Origin: Nectonema munidae
Lineage: Eukaryota; Nematomorpha; Nectonematoida; Nectonematidae
NCBI GenBank assembly: GCA_030549495.1
Contig: JAUIRK010000087.1
Location: 372,001 to 436,000 of the forward strand
DNA length: 64,000 bases
Reading direction: 5' to 3'
A program made the position numbers and the translations under genes. Positions 10,061 through 21,800 of this stretch are shown in pieces. The notes beneath the pieces are model-generated. The model was not told the DNA's origin. It worked only from the letters and a program-made list of their open reading frames with translations, and ran no database searches. The stretch's first letter is position 1, and every line of letters starts with the position of its first letter.

Positions 10061-12323
10061 CAATGTTCCACATGTGGAACATTGGCTACTTTACTATGAT
10101 ATTGTTATATACAAGAAAAAAGCAGGTCACTTTATTTTAAAGATATAAGGCACCTGCATAGACACATGTGTGAGTAATGAATCATTATAAAGCAAAAACT
10201 CTCTTCATTTCTTGTGCTAAAATTATATCGATTTTTTCTTCCTTGTTTTCCAGTCTTTCCTTTAGTTTTCGCTTGATGAAATTTGTTACTTTGAATTCAG
10301 TTGTGAACTACATAGAAGATGATTTAAGTGATAAAGAGTATGATGTTTGTATTTTGCCTCCCGAAAACTCGTGTGTTTCTGATGCTGAAGAAATAGATGA
10401 AGATTTACTCGAAGACGTTGTTGCATCTGATGTAACTGGGGAATTGGAAGCGTTTACTAATAACCTTAGTAAAAATACAAATATTTCACAACCTTTTACT
10501 GCTAATTGGAAAAAGAGTTTTAAATTTGACAAAGTTCTTTCATCAGACACAACAAGTAGTAAAAAATATTTTGATCATAACTTGATGTTATTATCCAATA
10601 TTGAACTATTCTTTAAAATACTGCCTCAAGAATACTTGCAACAACTATCTGAAATGTAAAATGTGTATGCAAGTCAGAATGGATTTTCTTTAGATGCCGA
10701 TTGGAAAGATATAGGACAATTTTTGGGCATAGTCTTGCTTAGTGGGTATAACAGCCTGCCTAAAGAAAATGACTACTGGAGCACCGCACCAGATATTGGA
10801 GTCAATTTGGTTTCGAGTTCAATGTCAAGGAACACGTTTAAAAAAATTAAAACATATTTTCATATTGTTGATAATAATAAAATTGATCACACAAATAAAG
10901 TAGCAAAGATTTTTCCTTTTTATGACGAATTGAACAAAAATCTTCCCCAGTTTGGAATATTTAGCACAGAACTCAGTATCGATGAATCGATGGTACCATA
11001 TTATGGTAAACATTCTTGTAAGCAATACATAAAAGGTAAACCCATTCGTTTTGGGTATAAACTATGGATAATGTGTTCAAAAAAGGGTATCCTTTTTCCA
11101 TCGATATTTATTGTGGAAGGACTGAAGAAAAAAGATCAAGATGCGTTGGTGAGCATGTTGTTTTGAAGTTTGTGAACGAACTTACTCACCCCGAAAATCA
11201 TGAAGTTTATTTCGACAATTTTTTTTCATCGCATTCACTTTTTTCTCTTTTGATTGATAAAAATGTTAAAGCAGTTGGGACAATTCGTGTAAATCGCATC
11301 AATAAATGCCCAATAGTTAACAAAAAGAAAAAAGTTGAAAGAGGGGAGTTTGACTATCGATCTGACGGAAAAGTTTATGTTTGCAGTTGGAAGGACAACT
11401 CAATTGTGAATATTGCCTCCAATTTTTGTTCGCATATTCCTCTGGGTAGAATTTCAAGGTACTGCAAAAATTTCAAAGAGAAAAGACAAGTAAATTATCC
11501 GAACATTGTAAAAAAGTACAATGAATGTATGGGAGGAGTGGATACACTTGACAAGCTTTTGTCTAGTTACAGACCTCAAATAAGAAGCAAAAAATGGTTG
11601 TGTAATCTGTTTAGTAATGGACTAAACTTAAGCGTTGCTTCTGCTTGGCTACTTTTATGCGAACTTGATGCTTCAAAAAAAGTAACACACTTGGAATTTA
11701 GAAGAGATGTTGTTTTACACTTGATAGGATTGGGAAGGTTGAAAGAAATACGTCAAGGACCTAAAGCACATCTACCTAAAGATATGAGAGTCACTAAAGG
11801 ACATTATTTAGTAGAGTCGGCACAAGGAAGATGTTCTATTTGTCCATAAAATACAAAGAAAAAGTGTAATTTGTGTAACAAAAGACTCCATCAACTTTGT
11901 TTTCCTTTATATCATTAATAAATAAAGTTTTACAAAAATGTTATTTTAGATACCTTAAATGGCCAATGTTCCATTTCTGGAACATTTAAAAAACTAGTAC
12001 AAAAACTTTTTTTTCTTGAATTATTTTTTATTTTAAATTTTTAACATTTTATTCAAATTCTAATTAAATTCTTTGAAGCAAAAGATTATTGGGAACAAAA
12101 TCCTAAAGTTTTTTCTTTTATTTTTTCAATAGAAGGTAAAAATTTTACATAAACGTGTTTTTTAATTGACGTATCAAAAGTGTCAATATATTTTTCCGTC
12201 AATTTTTTAAGGTTTTTATGTTCAATATAAAGCCTGGTGTCTGTTGAATATATTTATTTAAAAAGAATCCCACTGATTATGTATTAAAACACTATTTTTT
12301 TCAATGTTCCAGAAATGGAACAT
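10061..12323 (+). mobile_element. piggyBac DNA transposon A (ends approximate)
   Basis: A piggyBac transposase is bracketed by three copies of a palindromic motif: 10061-10084 (CAATGTTCCACATGTGGAAC and on, a 24-bp perfect palindrome), 11965-11986 and 12304-12323. The latter two form an inverted pair that also shares flanking bases. The same motif lies just inside the end of TTAA-flanked MITEs at 46342 and 61169. I could not find the TTAA target duplication of this copy, so the ends given are those of the motif. Confidence 0.7.
10276..11918 (+). pseudogene. piggyBac transposase (DDE_Tnp_1_7 family), broken
   Basis: Start taken at the ATG at 10276 (MKFVTLNSVVNYIEDDLSDK); an in-frame ATG at 10177 is possible. 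An acidic N-terminus of ~100 residues is followed by the core. The three catalytic aspartates are visible: LSIDESMVPYYGKH, EVYFDNFFSS and GGVDTLDKLLSSYR. The C-terminal cysteine-rich domain follows (CSICP, then CNLCNKRLHQLCF). The frame has one stop at 10657-10659, a frame shift near 11080 and a stop at 11847-11849 inside the cysteine-rich domain; reading ends at 11918 next to AATAAA. Three defects in ~545 codons imply a fairly young copy. Confidence 0.9.
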
Positions 12324-12489
12324 CTGACATTAGAGTAATTTTTTATTTCTTTAGTAGATTTTTTTTAACAAGTAAAATATTTTTTGAATTAAAGCATTAA
12401 ATAAAGCACTGGAATCATATTTATTATCTTCAATATAAGCAAATCACTCAGTATCTGCAGCTAGTGACTGAAATAGTTTAACCTTCTAT

Positions 12490-12760
12490 TTACTAGGCAA
12501 ATTCTTCTGTTAATTTTGAACTTTCACATCGATTGATAAAAGAATCGGTAGGTGATCTGAAAAATGATACATGGCATTATAAGCAGTATGATTAACAAAT
12601 AGAAAAAATAATCTATTTAAGTTTTTGATTGAGGTCTGGTAAGTAGAATTATTGCATGGAAGATTGAGTTAGAAGTAATTAAACTCAAAAATTTAATGAC
12701 ATTATAGGAGTCGAGCTTAAATAATTCAAAGTTAAACTTGCTGATTACAAATTTAAAGAA
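12490..12760 (-). pseudogene. LINE endonuclease fragment, second copy
   Basis: The minus strand gives ELFKLDSYNVIKFLSLIT, then AIILLTRPQSKT (family IxLPTRxxxxS.TLID) and FSDHLPILLSIDV. This is the C-terminal half of a Jockey/CR1-like endonuclease, from the same kind of LINE as 9196-9519. Short breaks. A third trace (FCMHLPMF) lies at about 13030-13060 on the same strand. Confidence 0.65.
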
Positions 12761-13069
12761 TTTCTTTAAATTTAAAAATTAACTCTCTACTTTTATCAAT
12801 GCCGATTTTTCCTCATATTGTTTTATGCAATAAAGCAATTTAATCAAACTATTTCTGACATACAATCCGTGCTGTGCTTATATTTAAATTAAAATATGAT
12901 TATGAGAAAAAGATAAACTGAATTAGTGAGTGCATCAGAATTTGGTGGAAAAGTCAAGCAAATTATATTGTACCCTCAATATTTACTTCTTAGTAGCTAC
13001 TGATCGATAAGTATATTATAGAACATTGGTAGGTGCATACAGAAAACTAATTTATCACATTTGATTTAT

Positions 13070-15840
13070 GAGAGTAGATATTTTAAAAAAAGTAATTTTT
13101 TACACCATGTGTTCTCAACATTTTCTATGCTTTGCCCCACAAGACAGTTTTTGAATACTACCGCTACCTCCTATATATTGGCACAAAAGTTATACCTCAT
13201 AGTTTAAAATATCCCTTATAATGACATGAAAAGAAACAAAAAAGGGCTAGAACAAATTTGAATATAGACAAATAGTACGAAAAAATTTATATAGTTTATT
13301 CAACGTAAGTGTAAATTGAACAATACAAAAAATTAGATTTTTAACCATTGTTGGATACAACGCCCATTTAAAGCAACAGAACATCTAACAATATTTCTAA
13401 AAGTGGATTATGAAAACTTGATAGAAATTACTTAAGATACTTATTTTAATGCAAAATTAAAATAAAAATAAAATAAATAAATGCAAATTTGATAAAGTGT
13501 TATTAGATGTTTTCTGGGAGAATTTATATGACGAATATCAAGAAATATATGAATAAATGGTTAGAATACCCTATCTTTTGAAACAACATATTTGTGTAAA
13601 TCAGGATTTTCAAGATATACTAGCACTACAACTAAATAAACCAAATTTTCGGAGGATAATGATGTCCAAGAATCAGATGCACTATTCCTATTAGTTATTT
13701 TTGAAAGAAATACTACTTAGTATTTTTAGTATATGTATGTTGGTTTAAAAGAAATTCATTTATACAATATTATTTTACATCTTACTTTTTTGAGTAAAAA
13801 GTATGTTTGTTTAAATAATTTTATTTTACAATATAGTTAGAATTATTATACATTTCTATTAATTTAAAAATAATGTAAATGTGTTTCACAACAAATTGGG
13901 AAGCCCTGGGCTAGGTAAATCCTATACCAATGCCATATTGCGAAATTCTAAACAGATTTTTTAAAAATACTATTGAATAATTTAGAGTTTGTATTAAAAA
14001 TAAATTTAATTTTAAATAAAAATTTGAAAATAATTCATTTTTTTTTCTTCGTTGTTTTTGCTTCTTTTATTGTCCTCCATATTTTCTTCGATTATATTTT
14101 AGCAAATTCAGGTTTCGTTCATCCAGTAAATTTTTCGTATGATTTTATTTAATTTATACTTTACAAAATTAATAAAATCTATTAAATAAGTTATCCTTAC
14201 ATGATTTTATCTTTTTAATAGAAATTATAGTATTTCGATTATGATCAAAACTTTTTTTTTTAGTTTCATTAGAGTAATTTTATATTAAATATCCTCATCT
14301 AGGCACTTTTTGTTTCGATTAAAGGCAAATATAATTTCGAAAACAAGGCTTTGAATTTAATGGATGAGTTGCTTCAGCTTCATTGTTAATTTAAAAATTA
14401 CTGGATAAATTAGCGAATTCCTATTTTTCTGTTCTTTTTGATATTACTTTCTTTAATTCAAGTCTCGATTGACTCATTTTCTTATTTTTATGATTAATTA
14501 TAATTTTTATATATTTTTCACCTATTTTTAAATAGTTTTTTCAATTTAACTGTTAATTGTAGTATTTAATTTGATCTATGTTCTGTGTACGCATATACTA
14601 ACTTTGTAAAAAAACTAATTGATGTGCTATTTTATATTATAAAACTAGACACTATGTAATACTTGTTCAGACCATACTTGATGAATTATCAAATAATTAT
14701 GAATATCATCCGCTCTATTTCATTAATTTATTTGGTATAACATTTAATATTAAACAAGCCTAAATTCAGTTTCTCAAAGGTTTTTTATTTTTTTAATTAT
14801 TTTGTAGTTACCATTTTTGCTAAGTTTAAGGGAGTCTTAATACTTAGAATTACTGAATATTAATTAGTAGATATAAGCCAGAATCGTTAAAATTTCTAAT
14901 AAATTCTGCTCCATTCAATATCAGCTTTATAAGATTTCACAAATAAAGTTTAACTATTCAAATGAACTTTGTTGAAAGCTTATTACCCCTGGATGGTATG
15001 TAAACATTTAAGTTCTTTCTTTGTACTGACAGTACTGTGTAAAATGTCATTTTTGATCGTCTAAAATCATTTAAAACAATTTTTATGTAATTATATTCTA
15101 TAATAGTATTTCAGATTATTTTATTGTTTATTTTTTGCATCTCGATGAAAAATATAACAGTTGTTTATACTATTGATATTAAAATAAATTGTGAAAAAAT
15201 AAAATTTTATTTTTGAAAATACGATTTCTGAATTGATTAAGGAATATCATAAATAAATATTGGAAAAAAACAAACAAGCCACATATTTTGTGAACAAAAT
15301 AAAAAAAAACCTAAGATCTTTTTATTTTTTCTTATTTCTTTAGGAAATTTATTGTTTTTACAAAAGAATAATATACTAATTGTATAATACAGTTAAAAAT
15401 ATTTAATATACTTTCCTAATAAATCTTTGGAAGAACTACAAAATCAAATGAAAATTACTACGTAATTGTGTAATCTTTTGCTTAGCTTAATTTTATTATA
15501 ACATTGGTAAGTTTTTGAAGATTTTACCATATGAGACAATGGAATACCAGTATCTCAATAAATAAATTAAGTTGTCATTGAAAAAAGCAGATGATTGGTT
15601 TTTGAAAGCCAATGTGTGAAAGGATAATCAATGGATCTATTCATTAAATTTCTATCTTTATAATTGTAGAAGGCACATTTTGTAGATTTTATTTGTCTTG
15701 TGTTGCTGTGAAGATTTAGTAATTTGTTTATGAAAATATTTTCAATTATGAAGGTCCCCTATTTTTTGTAAAACCTATACGTTAGAGTTTGTTTGATTTT
15801 TTTTATCATCTCATATAATAAAGGCGGTGTAAATTATTAT
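13070..15840. other. intergenic AT-rich DNA upstream of the SAP-RRM gene
   Basis: About 2.8 kb, mostly A and T, with no open frame, repeat pair or RNA gene I could support. The promoter and any 5' untranslated exon of the gene starting at 15846 must lie in its last part, but no distinctive core promoter can be picked out against the AT background. Confidence 0.5.
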
Positions 15841-15845
15841 AGAGA

Positions 15846-18800
15846 ATGTCAAATCTTCCTGAAACGTGTAGCATCAAACATGAAGATATTGATAAAATGA
15901 CAGTTGTCGAGCTTAAAAGCACGCTTCAAGAGCGTTCCTTGAGCACATCTGGAAAAAAAGTCGATCTTGTTGAAAGATTAAAAAGTTAGATATCTTAATT
16001 ACAATATATTTTTTAATCTATTAACTATGTACCTACATTTTTTCAAAATTTTAATGATCAGATAGTGTAACTGAGTTTGTTTCCGAGAACATATCTTTGG
16101 ATGCAAATGAAAATGAGATTTTGGGCGATGATGACAGTATCAATTCTAATGATAAAGTTACTGCTAATTCTAGCTCTGAAATAAAATCAACTTCACAAGA
16201 GTTGAAGGAGAAAATGGAAAAAGGAAAAAACAATGTGACTGCAGAAGCGATCAGTTCTAGCGATAATCATGAGAACATTTCGTTTGAACAAGGTAAAAGC
16301 GCTGATGTACTCAGCACCCAAGATGATATCGTCGAAATTTCTTGCATGGGCGAAGATGAAGAAAGTAACATTTCTCCCGAAAAATGCGAGGAAGTTACTA
16401 GCAGTAATCCTAAAGATGAGTGTGAAATGGAGGAAGAGAAGGATTCTACCTCCACAAAATATGATAAAGATACAAAGACGGATGTGAATGCTTATCTAGA
16501 TAATTCTCTCATCACTTCAAACATTAAAGAAAGTGAAATTCATGATGACGATGTATGCGATGATAAGGTATGCTCTGAAAACCTTTTGTTCAAGATAGTT
16601 AAAACTTCATCCATCTAACACTATTTACAATACTCTCTTCCGTTAGATTACATTATGCATCGCCTATGTTTACTCACTTTAATCTCACATAAGTATTTGC
16701 TCAATACAGAAAAGTTTATGACAATTTTTTAAGGCGCTTTAATTGTTACAAATAATTCCGAAGTTTTCAAAAGAGAACACTCATTGAAAGTATGTCGCCT
16801 GGCATTTAAAACTTTTGCGTTTTTGATCTATACATTTTGAGCTCGCAAAAACCGATTTATTTGCTCTGATGATCATCTTATCAAATATAAGATTAAGCTA
16901 AGAAACATTCCCAAGCAAATTTTCAATGGATGATTGATGCATGAAAAATATTTAAAGAAATTAATTGAGCATTTCTTTTATTTTGTATAAATTAACTTCT
17001 ATATATTAAGATAATGTTTTTCTTCTTTCAAGTTCTGTTCATTTTTAAGGCTAAACAAACAGATTCTCCAACAAAGCCTGAAACTGAGGATGGTGTTATT
17101 GATGTTTTTGTTGAGAGTCATGAATATGAAACAGAAGATGATAAAGAAGTATACATTCATTTTTAGTTTTTGAGTACTTTTCGCTTGTCTTTAACCACTT
17201 TACAAAGTGAGTTAATTATTTTGCAGTTTAATTTCCTGAGACTTACAAAAGATACGAACATGAAATTCAAACTATTCTATATGCCTCAATTTTTGTTGGG
17301 CAAACCAACCGACCTGAATTGATCTCTGACATGTATAATTGTTACACCCCGTTTGTAAAATTACCTACTTCATCAAATTGACACCTTTTTAACCCTTTGG
17401 TGGCACTCTATTTTAATCTAATATACTGAACTGTATTCACTTTTTCTGCAATTTTCAACGTGTTTAATGTTTTTACAATATTTTAGCTATATATAAAAAA
17501 TTTAATTGATAGGTGATTTGTTTACATGTTTAAGGAGTATTTGAAGTTGAAAAACAATATAAAAAATACTATAGTTTTTTGTTTTTATTAATTGAAGGTT
17601 TAAAAACAATATTTCCTATGCTTAAAAATTATCCTCAATAGTGATTTAGTTTAAAAAAAAGGATTAATATTAAGAAAAAAATTTTTTTTCAAAAAATATA
17701 CATGAAATTTACTCTTTTTTTTAATTTTTCTTTAAGATAATGTATCAACTTTTTTCTGTGTTTAATTTATTTTAGTTTGATGAATATTTTAATGAAAAAG
17801 AAATTTCAGATGAAACCATTTTGAAAGAAAAATTTTCATTTCAATAAAAAGAAATTAATATATTTAGACTCCTGTTTGGGAAAAGTGCGAACCATTGTAT
17901 GAAGTAGATTTGATGATTTCTTCAAAAAATGATACAAAACTTGCAAGATTGCAGAAATTTTCAAAGAACTACTCACAGTTGAGTTGATAATTATAGTCGT
18001 AAATCAAACAATGATTTGTGCAGCACACAAAAATGAAGGGAGTTTTTCAACTGAAATGAATGAACTAAATACAGTTATGATCTAATCCGACAATTTACTA
18101 TTCAACACTTTTTTTCACTGAATAATAAGATTCATTGATTTTTTGGTTATAATATTGCTTCTATAAGAATGTTGAAAGGGGATGAAATCAGGCCTAACTT
18201 TACATTGCCACACATAGTGCTTAGGCGTAATTAGACAAACTCTTTTTATTATGTTCATTTATTCAGAAAGGCGGAGAAAGAAATAAGAGGTATTTCAGGA
18301 AACGTCCATTTTTCATTATGATCTCTCCTTCTTTCTGAGAATTTATTTGCGTGTTTTTGATTTCCTTTTTTTTTGTTTCAACCATTAAATTTTTTACCTG
18401 ACCCACTGAAAGGTCGGGAATTGCAGTTTTAAAAACGATGTTCTACTGTACTTGTAATTTTGTACAGTCTTACTATCGGTGGAAACTGGGATAAGAAAAG
18501 ACTTCGGTAAAAGTTTGGCTTGAGTGTAAATCTATCGAAATAAAAATCGCACCTATTTGATTTTAAGTTTAAAAATCACTGATCTTTAACAGGTAAAATT
18601 TAAAGACAAAAATTAGAATCGTTTATCTTCTTTTTTTGAAATAGTTTGATAAATTTTTGTATAGTTTCACATCAACAATATATAAATTTATGAAACATCA
18701 AAAAATTTTGTACTCAAATCCTTGGTTTTTTAAAATTAGAGGTCGTTCACAATTGACGTCTATTTTTGTCGATTTCCCACCCCTGCCCCTATTGTCAACT

Positions 18801-21800
18801 TTATTTTACTCATAATTGACTGAATGTCAACTTAAAGATACCCCTCACCCCCTATTAAGGTTAGCGTCAATTTTGAACGACATCAAAATTGGAAAAGGCG
18901 TTTCGTCACACAAATTGATCCAAGTAAGAAGAAAATAGTAAGCTTGACGCTCCAAATTGCCTTTTACTCTCATCCACATATTCTCAATGTTCTGTGTATG
19001 GATCATAGGTTTATCAGAAGAAACAAAATTCCTTTCATGTAGGAGACAACTCAATGATGATACCATCCATTATTGATCCTTTCGATATTCTCATTAGCGG
19101 ACCAACTATCATTAACAATTATCGTTCCAGGTATTATGTGTTTGAGAATTTCTTTGTACAAGATTCTTTCACTTCTATCAGGAACTTTTACCATAATACT
19201 TTTTATACCTCCAAAAACCCATTGCCTTTCACGATATTCGCTGCTATGATTCTTTCTATGTAAGAATTTAGTTTTATCAATATCAACAATTTTTTGAGTA
19301 AAATCGTTCTTCAAGCCTCCTAGACATATATCATTTTTTGGATCCATTCGAACAAACTTCTCTGCAATAATTACTCTAGTCTACGCCACTATGGGTACTT
19401 GTTTTCAAATGGCTTTCATGTAGAATACTCTTTAAAGAGTAATCTTTATCCCAGCTATATAAAAACAAGATAGCTTTTTTTGAATCGAGATTTGAGTTAG
19501 AAAAAAAATAGTTTGATCTGACAGCCTTCCTTTTTTACACTTACAGCAAAACCATTTAAATCCGTCCTTAACATCCTATCTTTTATAGATAGTCATATCG
19601 TTGTTGCAAAAACATGTTTGCTGATTTTTAATAAGACCATGATTGGCCATCCACTCCAAAACTGCCATATTATTATGAGTTGAATCTAGAACATTACTCA
19701 AGGACATATCGTTTCAAGACTCGCTATCTTTATTTTCATCTGAGGATATATTTTGAATGATTGAAATCAGGGAAAATGGGAGAGAAAATACAAAGATTTA
19801 AATTTGAAGAAAAAAATTCAAGTAGAATTTGAACAATCAATACAAAAGTTAACAGATATTATTTCATTATGGAGGGTTGTTTGGAGTGAGCTATTTCTTA
19901 CTTTACACGGATAATGCGACTGAAGAGGCTGCAAGTGAAGGCAATTCATAATGCTTGCAGAGTACAATTGTATGAGAAAATATATACTTCATTTACTGTG
20001 ATTGCATATAAATAATACGCATATCTTTTAATCTCTCAAAACGTGTTGAAGAAAACTCACATCATCACTTATTTCGAGATTATAGCTTATTTGATTAAAG
20101 TGTTTCTATCCAATGAAATTGAATTTTTATCGATGCACGGATAGTGCAACATTACCAGTTAGTGGTGCTGTAGTAGTTTACAATTCCCAACATTAGTTAA
20201 AGTCATTTTTCGATATTTGGCCTTTCTTAGATGCTGTAGGATCAATACGGCAAAAACTATTTGGACATTATGACCTGTCTCGGAGGAAACGTGCAACCTC
20301 TTTTCCAATGAATACTCTCAGAAACTCGATATGGGAATTGCTGATTTCCAGTAGCTGGTCCTTGCATTCCTCCAGGAAGAGAAAAAAAGCCCATGTATAT
20401 TCTTCTGCCTCTTTAAGGCTTCTGAAGAGGAGAAGCCATCATCCAGAAAAAGAATGTTCCTAAGCCAGACCTGGGTAAATCTTGCGAGGAAGATTCCTCT
20501 GACCTAGAGCAAGATAAATTGGAGCAAGGCTGACGAAAAATTTACTCCCATTGGAAGTCTATTGAAGCCTGGATAACGAAATAACTTTTGGTGTTAAAGT
20601 TGAAGTTAGCTACCAACCTGGTTTTCCCGTTTGCTTTGGGAACTTTATGCGCTAGCGGGACTGGGACGACTGAATAGAGTCGACCTTGATTACGTGGGCC
20701 ACAAGAATAACAAGGATATCTGAAGGTGGATCGTCATATGGGTCTTTAGTATGGGCCTTAACCATGTCTGGAGTCCGTTCGCCAGGACAGGGGCATAGGA
20801 TACAGTGGAGGAGCCACCAGCGGTGGTAGTTCGAACAAGAAAGGATAGCCAAGGAGAGATCTAGCGCTGGTGGATCGCATAGCTCACCAGTCCCTATTTA
20901 GAAGAATTTTCAGTTAGCAAGGTTCGTTGCCACCTGGCCCTTTCAGATGCCTAAGGACACCTAACCAAGCTTTGAGTTAGGTCGGGTTGACGGAGTCGGC
21001 CTTTGCCGAAACAATTAAACAATATATAATATATTTTGATGAAAAAAAGATTGTGAGAAATAAGGTCTTTGATGGAATAGAATTGGAAAAATACCAAAGG
21101 ATAAAATTTAAATATAATAAGTGATCAACATTTTTGTAAAAAAAATTAAAATAACATCAATATCGGTAAATTATTTGTGACTAGCTTTCAAACAATTACT
21201 TCTGCAAAAACATCTCTGTTATTCTCGGCTAACACAATCGCTTTCTTCTCTAACAAGTTTATAAATACTTAGCTTTTTTTGAGATTCAACAAATTCAAAC
21301 CGATTTCTGGCTTACCTTTAATTATTTCTTTGTTTTGTTCCAATCATATACCCATTGTATTCAAATTTTAAAAAAACGGTAGGAACTTTGTTGCCAAACC
21401 AGGAATTTTAAGATGCGTATATGAAGCTATCCATTTGATGAAGTGGATATGAGATTTGACCACTTCGTGAAATAGGCAAGATATTTTCTCAAAACATGAA
21501 ATGAGGTTTCACAAACGGGGTGTAACATATATGCCTTTGTAGTTGCTGCTATGTATCTGATTTAAAATATCGGGGTGAAATAACAAGGTTAAAATTTTTT
21601 ATAGTTTTCTGGTATCGCTTATTAAAACTAATTTAGTTAGCTCTTTTTCTAAAAAAAATTACGTGGAAAATAACGTATTTATATTAACTTTTTATGAAAA
21701 TCGCAAGTTTTTATGTGTATTTTATTTCTTTTGAAACCAACGTAAGAAATTGGGGGAAGAAAAAAGTACAAATCTTGATGAAGTAGAGACCCATTTTAAA

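Larger units (their letters stand above)
17341..21526. mobile_element. 4.2-kb insertion bounded by inverted GTTACACCCCGTTTGT
   Basis: GTTACACCCCGTTTGT at 17341-17356 recurs inverted at 21511-21526. Both inner sides also carry CTTCATCAAAT further in. No clear target duplication is seen. It fills nearly all of intron 3 of the SAP-RRM gene; without it the intron would be about 400 bp, like several of its neighbours. It contains the Merlin 2 remains and an LTR-type reverse transcriptase fossil. Its own transposase, if it had one, is not recognised. Confidence 0.5.

Noticed and set aside
10276-11918. Piggybac A as a domesticated host gene
   Set aside because: Although nearly complete, it has two in-frame stops and a frame shift and no sign of introns or selection, so it is treated as a recent dead transposon.
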